NCBI GenBank assembly: GCA_025463305.1
Contig: JAOBWK010000097.1
Span: 1-64,000, forward strand
DNA length: 64,000 nucleotides
Direction: 5' to 3'
DNA from: Ilumatobacteraceae bacterium
GTDB taxonomy: Bacteria > Actinomycetota > Acidimicrobiia > Acidimicrobiales > Ilumatobacteraceae
The notes beneath the pieces are model-generated. The model did not search any database, was not told the DNA's origin, and was given only the letters and a program-made list of their open reading frames with translations. The position numbers and the translations under genes were made by a program. Positions 44,368-53,280 of this stretch are shown piece after piece. Within the stretch, counting starts at the first letter, position 1; the number at the start of each line of letters is the position of its first letter.

Positions 44368-45123
44368 GTGAACGAACTGGTACAGACGGAACGGCGAGGG
44401 CACGTGCTCGTGGTCTCGATGCAGCGCGAGCAGAAGCGCAACGCAGTGGACCGCGCCCTCGCCGACGCGATCGACGCAGCGTTGAACGAGCTCGAGGACG
44501 ACGACGACCTGTGGGTCGGAATCCTCACCGGAACGGCAACCGTGTTCTGTGCCGGCAGCGACCTCGGTTCACGAGGCGACTACGTGACCGCGCGCGGTGG
44601 CGAGTACGGCGTGATCCGCCGCCCACGACGCAAGCCACTGATCGCCGCGGTCGAGGGCTTCGCGCTCGGAGGAGGCTTCGAGATCGTGCTCGCCTGCGAT
44701 CTGATCGTGGCCTCCAGCGCTGCTCGGTTCGGGCTTCCCGAGGTGTGCCGCGGTCTCGTGCCCACCTGCGGCGCACTCTTCCGCGCCCCGAACGTGCTGC
44801 CCGTCAACCTCGCTCGCGAGATGACCCTCACCGGCGTCCCGGTGCCTGCCGAGCGACTCCACCAGGCCGGCGTCGTCAGCCTGGTCACCGAGCCGGGCGG
44901 AGCGCTCGCCGGCGCGATCGGCATGGCCGAGCAGATCTGCACGAACGCACCGCTCGCGGTGCAAGCGTGCCTCACCGCGATCGGCGAGCTCGTCGACCAG
45001 CACAACGACGACGGCTGGGCCCGCACCGAAGCCGCGCAGCGAGCCATCGCCGGCAGCCACGACCAGCAGGAGGGTGTGCGCGCCTTCTTCGACAAACGAC
45101 CACCGGTCTGGACCGGCCACTAG
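44368..45123 (+). CDS. Enoyl-CoA hydratase/isomerase (crotonase) family
   Basis: 251 residues from GTG 44368, with GAGGAGG (44357-44363) upstream. Oxyanion and CoA-binding segments are present: VFCAGSDLGSRGD near the N-terminus, ALGGGFEIVLACD with the first catalytic Glu, and GLPEVCRGLVPTCG with the second Glu. It probably hydrates a 2-enoyl-CoA. It follows the SDR remnant and is convergent with the CoA-transferase gene (17-bp gap). Confidence 0.9.
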   Translation: MNELVQTERRGHVLVVSMQREQKRNAVDRALADAIDAALNELEDDDDLWVGILTGTATVFCAGSDLGSRGDYVTARGGEYGVIRRPRRKPLIAAVEGFALGGGFEIVLACDLIVASSAARFGLPEVCRGLVPTCGALFRAPNVLPVNLAREMTLTGVPVPAERLHQAGVVSLVTEPGGALAGAIGMAEQICTNAPLAVQACLTAIGELVDQHNDDGWARTEAAQRAIAGSHDQQEGVRAFFDKRPPVWTGH

Positions 45124-45140
45124 GCCCGCTCTTCTCACCA

Positions 45141-46355
45141 TCACATCACGGCGCCGCTGATCTTCCAATCGATGATCGTGTCCCAGTCATGGCCGAGCTC
45201 GAGGAGGATCTCGTCGGTGTGCTGACCGTGGTCGGGGACCGGTTGGACGCAGGGGATCGCAGACCCGGCGAAGTCGACAGGGCTTGCGACGCCGGGGATC
45301 GGCCCGTCCGGGCCGGCGACGTCGATGAACGCTCCCGTCGAGCGGATGATGGGATCGTCGAGCGCTTCGCCGATGCTCAGCACCGGCTCGTACCAGACGC
45401 CGTGCTCGACGAACATCGCCTCCCACTCGTCTCGATCGCGGCTGGCGAACACAGCGTCGAGCTCGACGATCAACTCGCGTGAGTGCAGCCGACGGTCGGG
45501 CAGGGATGCGAACCGTTCATCGACGGCGAGGTCGGGCCGGTCGATCGCCGCGAGCAGCGTCGGCCAATGCCGATCCGGTTGCAACCCGAGCAGCCAGAAC
45601 CACCGGCCGTCGGCAGCCTGGTAGGAGTTGAGCATCGGGTTGCTCGCCACTTCGCGGGGTTGTCCCATGGGGAACGTGACGTCGGCGCGTCGCTTGACGG
45701 TGAAGTCCTGGCCGACCGCGTAGGTGCCGACGCGGGCGAGTGACGTCGTCACGTGACGTCCGCGACCGTTGGTCTGCCGCTCGAACAGCGCAGCAGCGAT
45801 CCCGCCAGCGAGGGTCATCGCCGTCATGTGATCGCCGTAACCACCACGCAACGTCGGCGGCGCCATGCCCTCCACCGTGTGCGATGCCGCACCACCGGAG
45901 CGCGCCCAGAAACCCCCGATGTCGTAGCTCGGACGGTCCCGGTACTCCGACGTGTGGCCGAAGCCGGTGACGTTGGCGTAGACGAGCGCCGGGTAGCGCT
46001 CGAGCATCACGTCCGGATCGATCTCGAGGGACTCGAGCGTGCTCGGACGAAGGTTCGTGATGAACACGTCGGCCTCAGCGACGAGCTGATGGAGCACGGC
46101 GAGTCCGTCCGGCGACGAGACATCGAGCGCGATGCTCCGCTTGCCGCGGTTGTCGAACTCGAACGCCGGGTTGATCCCGAGCGGACCGAGCGTGACCATC
46201 CCGCGTGCGGGATCGCCGTTGAACGGTTCGACCTTGATCACCTCTGCGCCCCAGTCGGCCAGGATCATCCCAGCGGCGGGAGCCGCAACCCACGCGGCAA
46301 CCTCGATCACCCGCACGCCGGCCATCGGGCCGGGCCGTGTGGTTGCGGTGCTCAC
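45141..46355 (-). CDS. CaiB/BaiF family III CoA-transferase
   Basis: 404 residues from GTG 46355, overlapping the SDR stop (GTGA). N-terminal VIEVAAWVAAPAAGMILADWGAEVIKVEP is the family hallmark, followed by NRGKRSIALDV and the catalytic Asp in the RPSYDIGGFWARSG segment. It transfers CoA between acids, for instance from succinyl-CoA. The operon partner SDR and the two crotonases suggest degradation of a branched or cyclic acid. Likely repressed by the TetR encoded at 47175 through the palindrome at 47171-47180. Confidence 0.92.
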   Translation of the reverse strand: MSTATTRPGPMAGVRVIEVAAWVAAPAAGMILADWGAEVIKVEPFNGDPARGMVTLGPLGINPAFEFDNRGKRSIALDVSSPDGLAVLHQLVAEADVFITNLRPSTLESLEIDPDVMLERYPALVYANVTGFGHTSEYRDRPSYDIGGFWARSGGAASHTVEGMAPPTLRGGYGDHMTAMTLAGGIAAALFERQTNGRGRHVTTSLARVGTYAVGQDFTVKRRADVTFPMGQPREVASNPMLNSYQAADGRWFWLLGLQPDRHWPTLLAAIDRPDLAVDERFASLPDRRLHSRELIVELDAVFASRDRDEWEAMFVEHGVWYEPVLSIGEALDDPIIRSTGAFIDVAGPDGPIPGVASPVDFAGSAIPCVQPVPDHGQHTDEILLELGHDWDTIIDWKISGAVM

Positions 46356-47143
46356 TTGTGCATGCCGCCGGAGACGGAGATGTCGTCGCCGGTGACGTAC
46401 GACGACGCATCGCTCGCCAGGTAGACGACGGGCCCGACGATCTCTGCGGCATCGGCGACGCGCTTCTGGAAGGTGCCGCCGGCGATGAGGTCGATGAAGC
46501 CCGGGGCGTTGCGTGCTGCGCCCTCGACCATCTCGCTCATGAACGGACCGGGGGAGAGGGCGTTGACGCGCACCTTCCACGGCGCCCATTCCTGGGCCAT
46601 GCTCTTGGTCAGGTTGAGCAGCGCCGCCTTGGACGCGCCGTATGCGTTGACCGCGGAGCCACCCGAGTACGCGGCCATCGTGGCGATGTTGACGATGCTG
46701 CCGCCGCCGTTGTCGCGCATGTGCGGGGCGATGCACTGCGACATCCGCAGCGGGCCTTCGAGGTTGACCGAGAAGATCTTCCGCCAGAGATCGAGCGGCA
46801 TGTCGGCGACGGACGATCGTGAGGGGCTGATGCCGGCGTTGTTCACGAGGACGTCGATGCGGCCGGTCCGTTCGATGATCGACTCGACGATGGCCGGGAT
46901 CGAGTCCCAGTCGCCGACGTGGCAGGCGATCCCGAACGTCGTCGAGCCGGTGGCTGCAGCGATCTCCTCGGCGACCGCATCGCACAGCTCCTGCTTGCGG
47001 CTGCTGACCACCACCGTCGCTCCGGCGCGGGCGCAACCTTCGACAGCGGCCCGGCCGATCCCCTTCGTCGACCCCGTGACGAGCACCACCTTGCCGCTCA
47101 GATCGAACAGTGCCGGTGTCGGCCTCATCGTGTTCTCGCTCAT
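46352..47143 (-). CDS. SDR family oxidoreductase
   Basis: 263 residues from ATG 47143, with GAGGGGG just upstream. TGSTKGIG (NAD(P) binding), NNAG, catalytic Ser in the NIATMA region and Tyr-x3-Lys in AYGASKAAL; C-terminal YVTGDDISVSGGM is typical. It is the first gene of a two-gene operon with the CoA-transferase. The palindrome TAACATGTTA is 28 bp upstream and overlaps the divergent TetR start. Confidence 0.93.
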   Translation of the reverse strand: MSENTMRPTPALFDLSGKVVLVTGSTKGIGRAAVEGCARAGATVVVSSRKQELCDAVAEEIAAATGSTTFGIACHVGDWDSIPAIVESIIERTGRIDVLVNNAGISPSRSSVADMPLDLWRKIFSVNLEGPLRMSQCIAPHMRDNGGGSIVNIATMAAYSGGSAVNAYGASKAALLNLTKSMAQEWAPWKVRVNALSPGPFMSEMVEGAARNAPGFIDLIAGGTFQKRVADAAEIVGPVVYLASDASSYVTGDDISVSGGMHK

Positions 47144-47165
47144 CGCTGACCCCCTCGGATCCAAT

Positions 47166-47184
47166 CGGAGTAACATGTTATCCG
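47166..47184. promoter_or_regulatory. Palindrome between SDR and TetR genes (putative TetR operator)
   Basis: TAACATGTTA (47171-47180) is a perfect 10-bp palindrome within CGGA...TCCG outer arms (47166-47169, 47181-47184). It covers the TetR ATG and the -10 region of both divergent genes; TAACAT would serve as a -10 on either strand. The same TAACNNGTTA pattern recurs at 48746-48755. Confidence 0.5.
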
Positions 47185-47834
47185 TGCCTGCGTCTCGAGC
47201 CGTCGTCGAAGCGCCACGGGACCGCGTCGGTCGTGTCTCCCCGATGAGCACGCCGGCATCCGACCCGAAGGTGGCTGTCCCGAACCGCGACGATCCGCGC
47301 TTCCACCGACTGCTCGAGGCCACGCGCCGCGCTGCCCGGAACGGGTACGACGCCGTCTCGATGCGCGATCTCGCGCGCGAGACCAAGATGTCGCTGAAGA
47401 CCGTCTACATGTTCTGCAACTCGAAGGATCAACTGATCGCCGAGGCGCACGCCGAGCAGATGAACGACTTCCGCTTGCTGCTGAACAAGCGTCCTCCGCG
47501 AGGCGACACCGCCGAGAAGCGGGTCCGGGTGGTGGTGCGCGGCATCGCCGGCGCGCTCGAGCGCGACGAAGTCCTCACCCGGGCGCTGATGCGCGCCTTC
47601 TACGCCGGCGGAGCCGGTGTTGCCGACGCGCGCCAGGGGGCCACGGACAGCTACAAGCGGATGATCGATGCGGCGATCGGTGCGGACGAGGTCGACGATC
47701 GCGCCGACATCATCGAGATCCTCGGGCACGTGATCAACAGCGTGATCCTCAACTGGCTGAACAACGGTTGGACCGCCGCGCACGTGACCACCGTGCTCGA
47801 CGACACCACTCGAACGCTGCTCCGTCGGCGCTGA
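47175..47834 (+). CDS. TetR family transcriptional regulator
   Basis: 219 residues from ATG 47175; GTG 47184 would suit a leaderless transcript from the TAACAT -10, and ATG 47244 is a third choice. HTH: SMRDLARETKMSLKTVYMFCN, then SKDQLIAEAH. The C-terminal ligand domain resembles the KstR2/FadR-like group with AFYAGGAG and NSVILNWLNNGW. It is divergent from the SDR/CaiB operon by 31 bp and convergent with a crotonase gene (3-bp gap). Likely represses both by binding TAACNNGTTA. Confidence 0.9.
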   Translation: MLSVPASRAVVEAPRDRVGRVSPMSTPASDPKVAVPNRDDPRFHRLLEATRRAARNGYDAVSMRDLARETKMSLKTVYMFCNSKDQLIAEAHAEQMNDFRLLLNKRPPRGDTAEKRVRVVVRGIAGALERDEVLTRALMRAFYAGGAGVADARQGATDSYKRMIDAAIGADEVDDRADIIEILGHVINSVILNWLNNGWTAAHVTTVLDDTTRTLLRRR

Positions 47835-47837
47835 AGC

Positions 47838-48659
47838 TCACAGGCTCTGCCAGGTCGCCGGACGTCCCTCACGGAACGCCTCGAACGCTGCGGTCATCTC
47901 GCCCGTCGCCGTCAGCATGATCTGCGTCCGGTTCTCCATGTCCAACGCATGCCGCATCGACGGCGCGTCGATGGTCTGCCACATCGTCTCCTTCGTCATC
48001 CACACCGCGAGCGGCGAGAGGGCAGCGATCTGCCGAGCCGTCACGAGAGCGCGCTCGATCAATGCATCCTGCGCGACCACGTCGAGCACCAGGTCCATCC
48101 GCCGTGCCTCCTCGGCGTCGAAGATCCGACCGGTGAGCATCAACTCCGCCGCACGCGACGCGCCGACCAGTCGGGGCAGCAGGTAGCTGGTTCCCATGTC
48201 GCAGGCCGAGACGCCGAGGGTGATGAACACAGCTCCGAACCGTGCCGTCGGTGCTGCGAACCTGATGTCACACGACAGCGCGAGCGCGAACCCGCCACCG
48301 ACAGCCACACCGTTGATCGCCGCGATCACCGGCTGACGAAGCCGATGGATCCGCTCGTGGAGCGATGCGAGGTGCTCCTGTGTCACGAAGTTCCTGGGGA
48401 TCGCCGCCATGCCCTCGGTGCCCGGCGCCCCGGTCTCTCCGGGAACACCCTTGATGTCGGCGCCGGCGCAGAACCCGCGCCCGGCACCGGTCAGCACGAT
48501 GACCCGAACGGATCGATCCGCGCCGAGCGTCTCGAAGGTGTGGTGCAGATCGGCGATCAGTCCTTGGCTGAGCGCATTGAGCCGGTCGGGCCGGTTCATG
48601 GTCACCACCACGATGCCCGGCTCGACCTCCTCGATCTCGACGTTGGTCGATGTGGCCAC
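47838..48659 (-). CDS. Crotonase-family protein with altered active site
   Basis: 273 residues from GTG 48659, GGGG upstream. NRPDRLNALS, GAGRGFCAGADIKG and AVGGGFALALSCDIRFA define the crotonase fold. The usual first Glu (GGFEL) reads FAL, and the second site reads FGAVFITLGVSACDMG with no Glu, so classical hydratase chemistry is doubtful; DMG may supply another acid. It could be an isomerase, hydrolase or decarboxylase type. The second TAACNNGTTA palindrome is 87 bp upstream. Confidence 0.88.
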   Translation of the reverse strand: MATSTNVEIEEVEPGIVVVTMNRPDRLNALSQGLIADLHHTFETLGADRSVRVIVLTGAGRGFCAGADIKGVPGETGAPGTEGMAAIPRNFVTQEHLASLHERIHRLRQPVIAAINGVAVGGGFALALSCDIRFAAPTARFGAVFITLGVSACDMGTSYLLPRLVGASRAAELMLTGRIFDAEEARRMDLVLDVVAQDALIERALVTARQIAALSPLAVWMTKETMWQTIDAPSMRHALDMENRTQIMLTATGEMTAAFEAFREGRPATWQSL

Positions 48660-48737
48660 GCTGCAACCCCTCTCGTCGGTGAGCAAGACCCTGCCACTGG
48701 TGCAGCATCACCGCGTCCGCGGGCGGGTCTCGACACG

Positions 48738-48759
48738 CAGTACAATAACGCGTTACTGC
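48738..48759. promoter_or_regulatory. Second TAACNNGTTA palindrome upstream of the crotonase gene
   Basis: TAACGCGTTA (48746-48755) is a perfect palindrome flanked by GCAG (48738-48741) and CTGC (48756-48759). The 10-bp core matches the one at 47171-47180 with only the two central bases changed, which points to a common regulator. Confidence 0.5.
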
Positions 48760-48876
48760 ATCACTCGTCACCGGGCGACATCTGGCGCCCGCTTGGCCGT
48801 TGGACGCCGCTGATCGGGCGTGTATTCTCTGGTCCTTCGGCGGCCCTGGACCCTGGCGTGCCGAGATGGGGCAGCG

Positions 48877-49035
48877 ATGGACGAGCGTGTGCACGAGTGG
48901 TTCGCGGGGCTGTCGCCCGGCGAGCAGCTGGAGGTCCGAGCAGCGGTCGTGGCGCTTCCGGCGTGGCTCGTGAACTCGATGGCCGAGAGCGACGTGAACG
49001 TCCTCGAGCTGGCCGAGTACCTCCGTACGCCCTGA
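48877..49035 (+). CDS. Small hypothetical protein
   Basis: 52 residues from ATG 48877 with GGGGCAG upstream; a longer start at 48820 lacks a ribosome site. Two helices are likely: HEWFAGLSPGEQLEVRAAVV and ESDVNVLELAEYL. Acidic, no cysteines. It lies just before two GAF-ANTAR genes and could be a small partner protein, but no family is recognised. Confidence 0.5.
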   Translation: MDERVHEWFAGLSPGEQLEVRAAVVALPAWLVNSMAESDVNVLELAEYLRTP

Positions 49036-49094
49036 CACGCGGCGAGCCCGTACTCGACAGCAATCGATCTCGGGTTCCGTGCGAAGATGACCCG

Positions 49095-49814
49095 ATGGAT
49101 GAGCAACGCCTCGGGAGGCTCCTTCTGTCCTTGCAGCACCTGCGCGGCTCGGCGTCGGTCCTGCAGCGGGTGTGTTCGATCTGTGCGGCAACGCTCGGCG
49201 TCGACGGTGCGGGGGTGTCGCAGTACATCGACGGCGACCATCGCCCGTTGGCCGCATCCGATGCGAACGTCATCACGTTCGAGGCGATGCAAGCCCGGCT
49301 CCGGGAGGGACCCGGCATCGACGTCGTCTCGACCAAGCGACCCTCGATGGTGCCCGACCTCCGGTCGAGGAACTCGCATGATCGCTGGCCGACGTTCGCT
49401 CCGGCGGCCCTCCAGAGTGGTGTCGGCGCCGTGTTCGCGTTCCCGTTGTTCACGCAAGGCGTCGCGGTCGGTGCGCTCGACCTATACGCGGCCGAAGCCG
49501 GCGAACTCGACGACAACGAGGTCGAGGATGCGCTGATCCTCGCCGACCTGGCCGGGCTCGCCGTGGTGGGACATCTCGACGAGACATCCATCGACGGTGT
49601 CGATGCGTCGACGGAGCCACAGGAACCCTGGGCGTACGCGGCGGTGGTCCACCACGCGTCGGGCATGGTCTCCGAGCAGCTCGAGATCGATGTCGGCAGC
49701 GCGCTGCTGAGGCTGCGGGCGGTGGCGTTCGCGACGGACCGGGACGTCGCCGACATCGCCAGGGACATCGTTGCCCGCCGGCTCCGGCTCGACGCGTGGA
49801 GCGCAGAAGGCTGA
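49095..49814 (+). CDS. GAF-ANTAR regulator 1 (RNA-binding antiterminator)
   Basis: 239 residues from ATG 49095. Residues about 15-150 form a GAF domain (VCSICAATLGVDGAGVSQY to DLAGLAVVGHL). The C-terminal ~60 residues are an ANTAR domain: HHASGMVSEQLEIDVGSALLRLRA with later DVADIARDIVARRL. ANTAR domains bind paired hexaloop RNA hairpins and prevent termination. The GAF part would sense an unknown ligand or redox state. Stop and next start overlap (TGATG), so the two ANTAR proteins are translated together. Confidence 0.88.
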   Translation: MDEQRLGRLLLSLQHLRGSASVLQRVCSICAATLGVDGAGVSQYIDGDHRPLAASDANVITFEAMQARLREGPGIDVVSTKRPSMVPDLRSRNSHDRWPTFAPAALQSGVGAVFAFPLFTQGVAVGALDLYAAEAGELDDNEVEDALILADLAGLAVVGHLDETSIDGVDASTEPQEPWAYAAVVHHASGMVSEQLEIDVGSALLRLRAVAFATDRDVADIARDIVARRLRLDAWSAEG

Positions 49815-50554
49815 TGGCGGACATGTCGGATGGAGACGCTGGACGCACCGTCGAGGAGACGTCGACGGTGATCGATGCGTTCGTCCGACTGTCGGACACC
49901 CTGGTCGACGACTACGACGTCATCGACTTCCTGACCTACCTCACCCAGCGCTGCGTGGAGTTCAGCCACGCGGACGAGGCCTCGGTGATGCTCGCCGCAC
50001 CCGGCGGGCGGCTGCACCACATCGCCTCCTCGACCGAGCGGAGCCGCCTGCTCGAGCTGTTCGAAGTCCAGAACGACGACGGCCCGTGCCTCGACGCCTA
50101 TCGCTCCGGCGAGGTCGTCGCCGCGGCGGACCTGACCCTCGAGGCGGAACGCTGGCCGACGTTCACGCCGGAGGCACTGGGTGTCGGCTTTCGATCCGTG
50201 TACAGCGTTCCGCTCCGGCTCCGCACCGACGTGATCGGCGCGCTCAACCTGCTCTGCGTCGACGACGGCAGCCTGTCCGCCCCCGACGCCCGCCTCGTGC
50301 GCGCGCTCGCCGACATCGCCACCATCGGCGTCCTGCAGGAGCGGACCATCAGCCGATCGCAGTCGATGGCGTCCGGCCTGCAGACCGCGCTCACCAGCCG
50401 GATCCAGATCGAGCAGGCCAAGGGCATCCTCGCGGAACGCGTCCGGATCTCCATCGACGAGGCGTTCGATCGGCTCCGCACGCACGCCCGCCAGAACCGT
50501 CTGCGCCTCACCGACGTGGCGATCGGCGTGATCGACCGCACCATCACGCTCTGA
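49814..50554 (+). CDS. GAF-ANTAR regulator 2
   Basis: 246 residues from ATG 49814 (ATG 49823 also possible). GAF domain at about 20-175 with FLTYLTQRCVEFSHADEASVML and GFRSVYSVPLRLRTDVIGALNLLC, then an ANTAR domain at about 185-246 containing TSRIQIEQAKGILAERVRIS and FDRLRTHARQNRLRLTDVA. This ANTAR segment is more canonical than that of its neighbour. The pair could heterodimerise. Targets are not visible nearby: I found no clear dual hexaloop hairpins in the leaders of adjacent genes. Confidence 0.92.
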   Translation: MADMSDGDAGRTVEETSTVIDAFVRLSDTLVDDYDVIDFLTYLTQRCVEFSHADEASVMLAAPGGRLHHIASSTERSRLLELFEVQNDDGPCLDAYRSGEVVAAADLTLEAERWPTFTPEALGVGFRSVYSVPLRLRTDVIGALNLLCVDDGSLSAPDARLVRALADIATIGVLQERTISRSQSMASGLQTALTSRIQIEQAKGILAERVRISIDEAFDRLRTHARQNRLRLTDVAIGVIDRTITL

Positions 50555-50647
50555 TCCGTCGGATCGCCGCTCATCTCCAGGGGGATCCGGCCGATACACG
50601 AGTCAGCGGGTCGGTCGGCCCGGGGCATCGACGGTGGAGGCGCTCGG

Positions 50648-51022
50648 ATGACGGTCGGTCAGGTCACGCTCCAGTCGCGGCGTCCGCACACCTGGTGGCA
50701 CGTGCTGCGCTCGCCAGCGGTCGCCATCCTCTACGGGGTCGCATTCGCGGTCAGCGTCGGACTGGCGATCGGGGACATCCGCTGGATCGCGAGCAACGGG
50801 CACCAGCTGCCCCTCGGCGGACAGATCGGACTGGACCTGATGTTCTCAGTTCTGCTGGCGGCGTTCGGCGCGGTGACGACGGCCGTCGTCGTTCAACGCG
50901 CGCTGCCGGCCGGCGACGACACGATCCCGGCCTCGACGGCGAGCCGTCGAGCGGCATGGATCGTCGGCGTCGGCGTGGCGCACATCGCCGTCGGCGTGAT
51001 CATCAACCTCGCGACGCCCTGA
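50648..51022 (+). CDS. Small membrane protein
   Basis: 124 residues from ATG 50648, GGAGG about 10 bp upstream. Three hydrophobic segments: SPAVAILYGVAFAVSVGLAI, GLDLMFSVLLAAFGAVTTAV and AAWIVGVGVAHIAVGVIINL. The loop between 1 and 2 is polar with GDIRWIASNGHQ. No family recognised. Located after the GAF-ANTAR genes, 93 bp downstream, with nothing clear in the gap. Confidence 0.75.
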   Translation: MTVGQVTLQSRRPHTWWHVLRSPAVAILYGVAFAVSVGLAIGDIRWIASNGHQLPLGGQIGLDLMFSVLLAAFGAVTTAVVVQRALPAGDDTIPASTASRRAAWIVGVGVAHIAVGVIINLATP

Positions 51023-51090
51023 CGATCGCCACGCCCTGACGGTCACAGTCCGGGGCGCACGCCGTTGCCCTGGTTTGGGAGACTCCGGGC

Positions 51091-53280
51091 GTGAACGAAC
51101 CCACGCCTCCGGTGATCACCACGTTCGACGACGCGCGGCGGGCGGTGGCCGACGGGATGGCTGCCGCCGACGCAGCCGGTGCGCTGGTCGCGACGCTCAC
51201 ACCGGACGAGCGGCTGTGGTGCCTCGACGGCGACGCGCCGACGTGGGCGGGGCTGAAGTTCCTCAGCCATGACGGCTACCACAAGGCACCGTTCGTCGCC
51301 GCCGAGGTCGATCGTGTCGGGCTCCCGGGGATCCGGTTCAGCGACGGTCCGCGTGGCGCAGTGGTCGGGAACGCGACCTGCTTCCCCGTGTCGATGGCTC
51401 GGGGCGCGACGTGGGATCCCGAGCTCGAGGCGCGCGTCGGCGATGTGATCGGGCGCGAGCTCCGAGCCATCGGTGCGAACCTGACGGGGGCGGTGTGCGT
51501 GAACCTGCTCCGGCATCCGGCGTGGGGCCGCGCCCAGGAGACGTACGGGGAGGACCCGCACCACGTCGGTGAGATGGGCGCGGCCCTGACCCGCGGGCTG
51601 CAGCGGCATGTGATGGCGAACGTCAAGCACTTCGCCTGCAACTCGATGGAGAACGCCCGCTTCAGCGTCGACATCGAGGTCGACGACGTGGCGCTGCACG
51701 AGGTGTACCTCCCGCACTTCCGGCGCATCGTCGACGAGGGGGTGGCGTCGGTGATGTCCGCCTACAACAGTGTGAACGGCGAGTGGGCCGGCCAGAACTG
51801 CGCCCTGCTGACCGACGTGCTCCGCGGCGAATGGGGGTTCGAGGGGTTCGTCATCTCCGACTGGATCTTCGGGCTCCGCGACGCGGCCACCTCGCTCACG
51901 GCGGGGCTCGACGTCGAGATGCCGTACCGGATGGTCAGGGCGGCGCACCTCCCCGCTGCGCTCGAGCGCGGCGACGCGTCGTGGGACGACGTCGACCGCG
52001 CCGTGGAGCGCGTCGTCGCCACCCTGCTCCGCTTCGACGATGTCCTCTCGGCGCCCTCACCGTCGCGCGCCGTGCTCGGCTCGCCCGAGCACCGCACCCT
52101 CGCACGGGAAGTCGCCGCACGGTCGGTGGTGCTGCTGCGCAACGAGCCGGTCGACGGCTCGCCGGTGCTGCCGATGGCGGCCGACCGCTCGACGGCCGTG
52201 ATCGGCCGCCTCGCCGCGTCGGTCAACGTCGGTGACGGCGGGTCGAGCGATGTCTGGGACCTCGAGTGCCGCACGGTGCTCGACGGGCTCCGCGCCGCGC
52301 TCGAGCACGTCGAGTTCGACGATGGTTCGGACATCGCCCGTGCGGCCGAGATCGCCGCGGCAGCCGACATCGCGATCGTCGTCGTCGGGTACACGTTCGT
52401 CGACGAGGGAGAGTACATCGGCGAGACCGACCGCACCCTGGTGTCGCTGTTCCCCGCCGCCGACGAACCCGATGTGGTCGATCTGTACCAGGGCGCGCTC
52501 GAGCAGGTCGCCCCGATCGTCAAGCCCGCCCATCTCTCGGCGCGGCCGCAGATGTTCAGCCGAGGTGGTGATCGCACGTCGCTGCGCCTGCCGGCTGACG
52601 ATGTCGCGCTGATCCGCGCGGTCGCCGCTGCCAACCAGCGCACGGTGGTGGTGATCCAGGCCGGCAGTGCGGTCATCGCCACTGAATGGATCGACTCGGT
52701 GGCCGCTGTCGTCCAGGCGTGGTACGGCGGCTGTGAGGCCGGGCCCGGCTTGGCCGACGTGTTGCTCGGGGTGATCGACCCGTCGGCGCGCCTGCCGTTC
52801 AGCGTGCCCGTCGACGAGTCGCAGCTGCCCGGCTTCGACGCGAACGCGAAGCAGTTCACGTACGACCGCTGGCACGGCTGGTGGCACCTTGCCCGCAACG
52901 GCACGCCGGCAGCGTTCCCGTTCGGCTTCGGACTGTCCTACACGACGTTCGCGATCACCGACGTCGAGGTGTCCGTCGACAGCGCGGTGATCGCGGTTCG
53001 CGGCGCGGTGCGCAACACCGGCCATCGCGACGGCGCCGATGTCGTGCAGGTGTACGCGGAGCTGCCCGACCCCGACGCGCCGGCGCGACTCGTCGGCTTC
53101 GTCCGGCTCGTCGCGTCCGCCGGCACCACGGAGCGGTTCGACCTCGCCCTGCCGCTGGACCGGTTGGCGACGCGCGATCCGGTCGCCCGGGCGTGGCGTC
53201 CCGCGTCGGGCGCCCATCGCATCGTCGTCGCTCGGTTCGCCGGTGACCCCGGCGCGTCGGCGGTCACCATCGCCGTCTGA
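51091..53280 (+). CDS. Glycoside hydrolase family 3 (beta-glucosidase type)
   Basis: 729 residues from GTG 51091. The N-terminal (alpha/beta)8 barrel includes RFSDGPRG, ANVKHFACNS and the nucleophile Asp257 in GFVISDWIFG. The (alpha/beta)6 sandwich follows (VLLRNEP near 345, then ADIAIVVVGY and VVVIQAGSAV), and a C-terminal fibronectin-III-like domain (FPFGFGLSYTTF onward). All three GH3 domains are present. No signal peptide, so the enzyme is cytosolic and likely hydrolyses imported beta-glucosides or xylosides. The GETDRTL loop contains Glu and Asp near the acid/base position. Confidence 0.92.
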   Translation: MNEPTPPVITTFDDARRAVADGMAAADAAGALVATLTPDERLWCLDGDAPTWAGLKFLSHDGYHKAPFVAAEVDRVGLPGIRFSDGPRGAVVGNATCFPVSMARGATWDPELEARVGDVIGRELRAIGANLTGAVCVNLLRHPAWGRAQETYGEDPHHVGEMGAALTRGLQRHVMANVKHFACNSMENARFSVDIEVDDVALHEVYLPHFRRIVDEGVASVMSAYNSVNGEWAGQNCALLTDVLRGEWGFEGFVISDWIFGLRDAATSLTAGLDVEMPYRMVRAAHLPAALERGDASWDDVDRAVERVVATLLRFDDVLSAPSPSRAVLGSPEHRTLAREVAARSVVLLRNEPVDGSPVLPMAADRSTAVIGRLAASVNVGDGGSSDVWDLECRTVLDGLRAALEHVEFDDGSDIARAAEIAAAADIAIVVVGYTFVDEGEYIGETDRTLVSLFPAADEPDVVDLYQGALEQVAPIVKPAHLSARPQMFSRGGDRTSLRLPADDVALIRAVAAANQRTVVVIQAGSAVIATEWIDSVAAVVQAWYGGCEAGPGLADVLLGVIDPSARLPFSVPVDESQLPGFDANAKQFTYDRWHGWWHLARNGTPAAFPFGFGLSYTTFAITDVEVSVDSAVIAVRGAVRNTGHRDGADVVQVYAELPDPDAPARLVGFVRLVASAGTTERFDLALPLDRLATRDPVARAWRPASGAHRIVVARFAGDPGASAVTIAV

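Noticed and set aside
48877..49035. Small gene as half of a toxin-antitoxin pair
   Set aside because: No partner toxin gene and no antitoxin-type DNA-binding motif.
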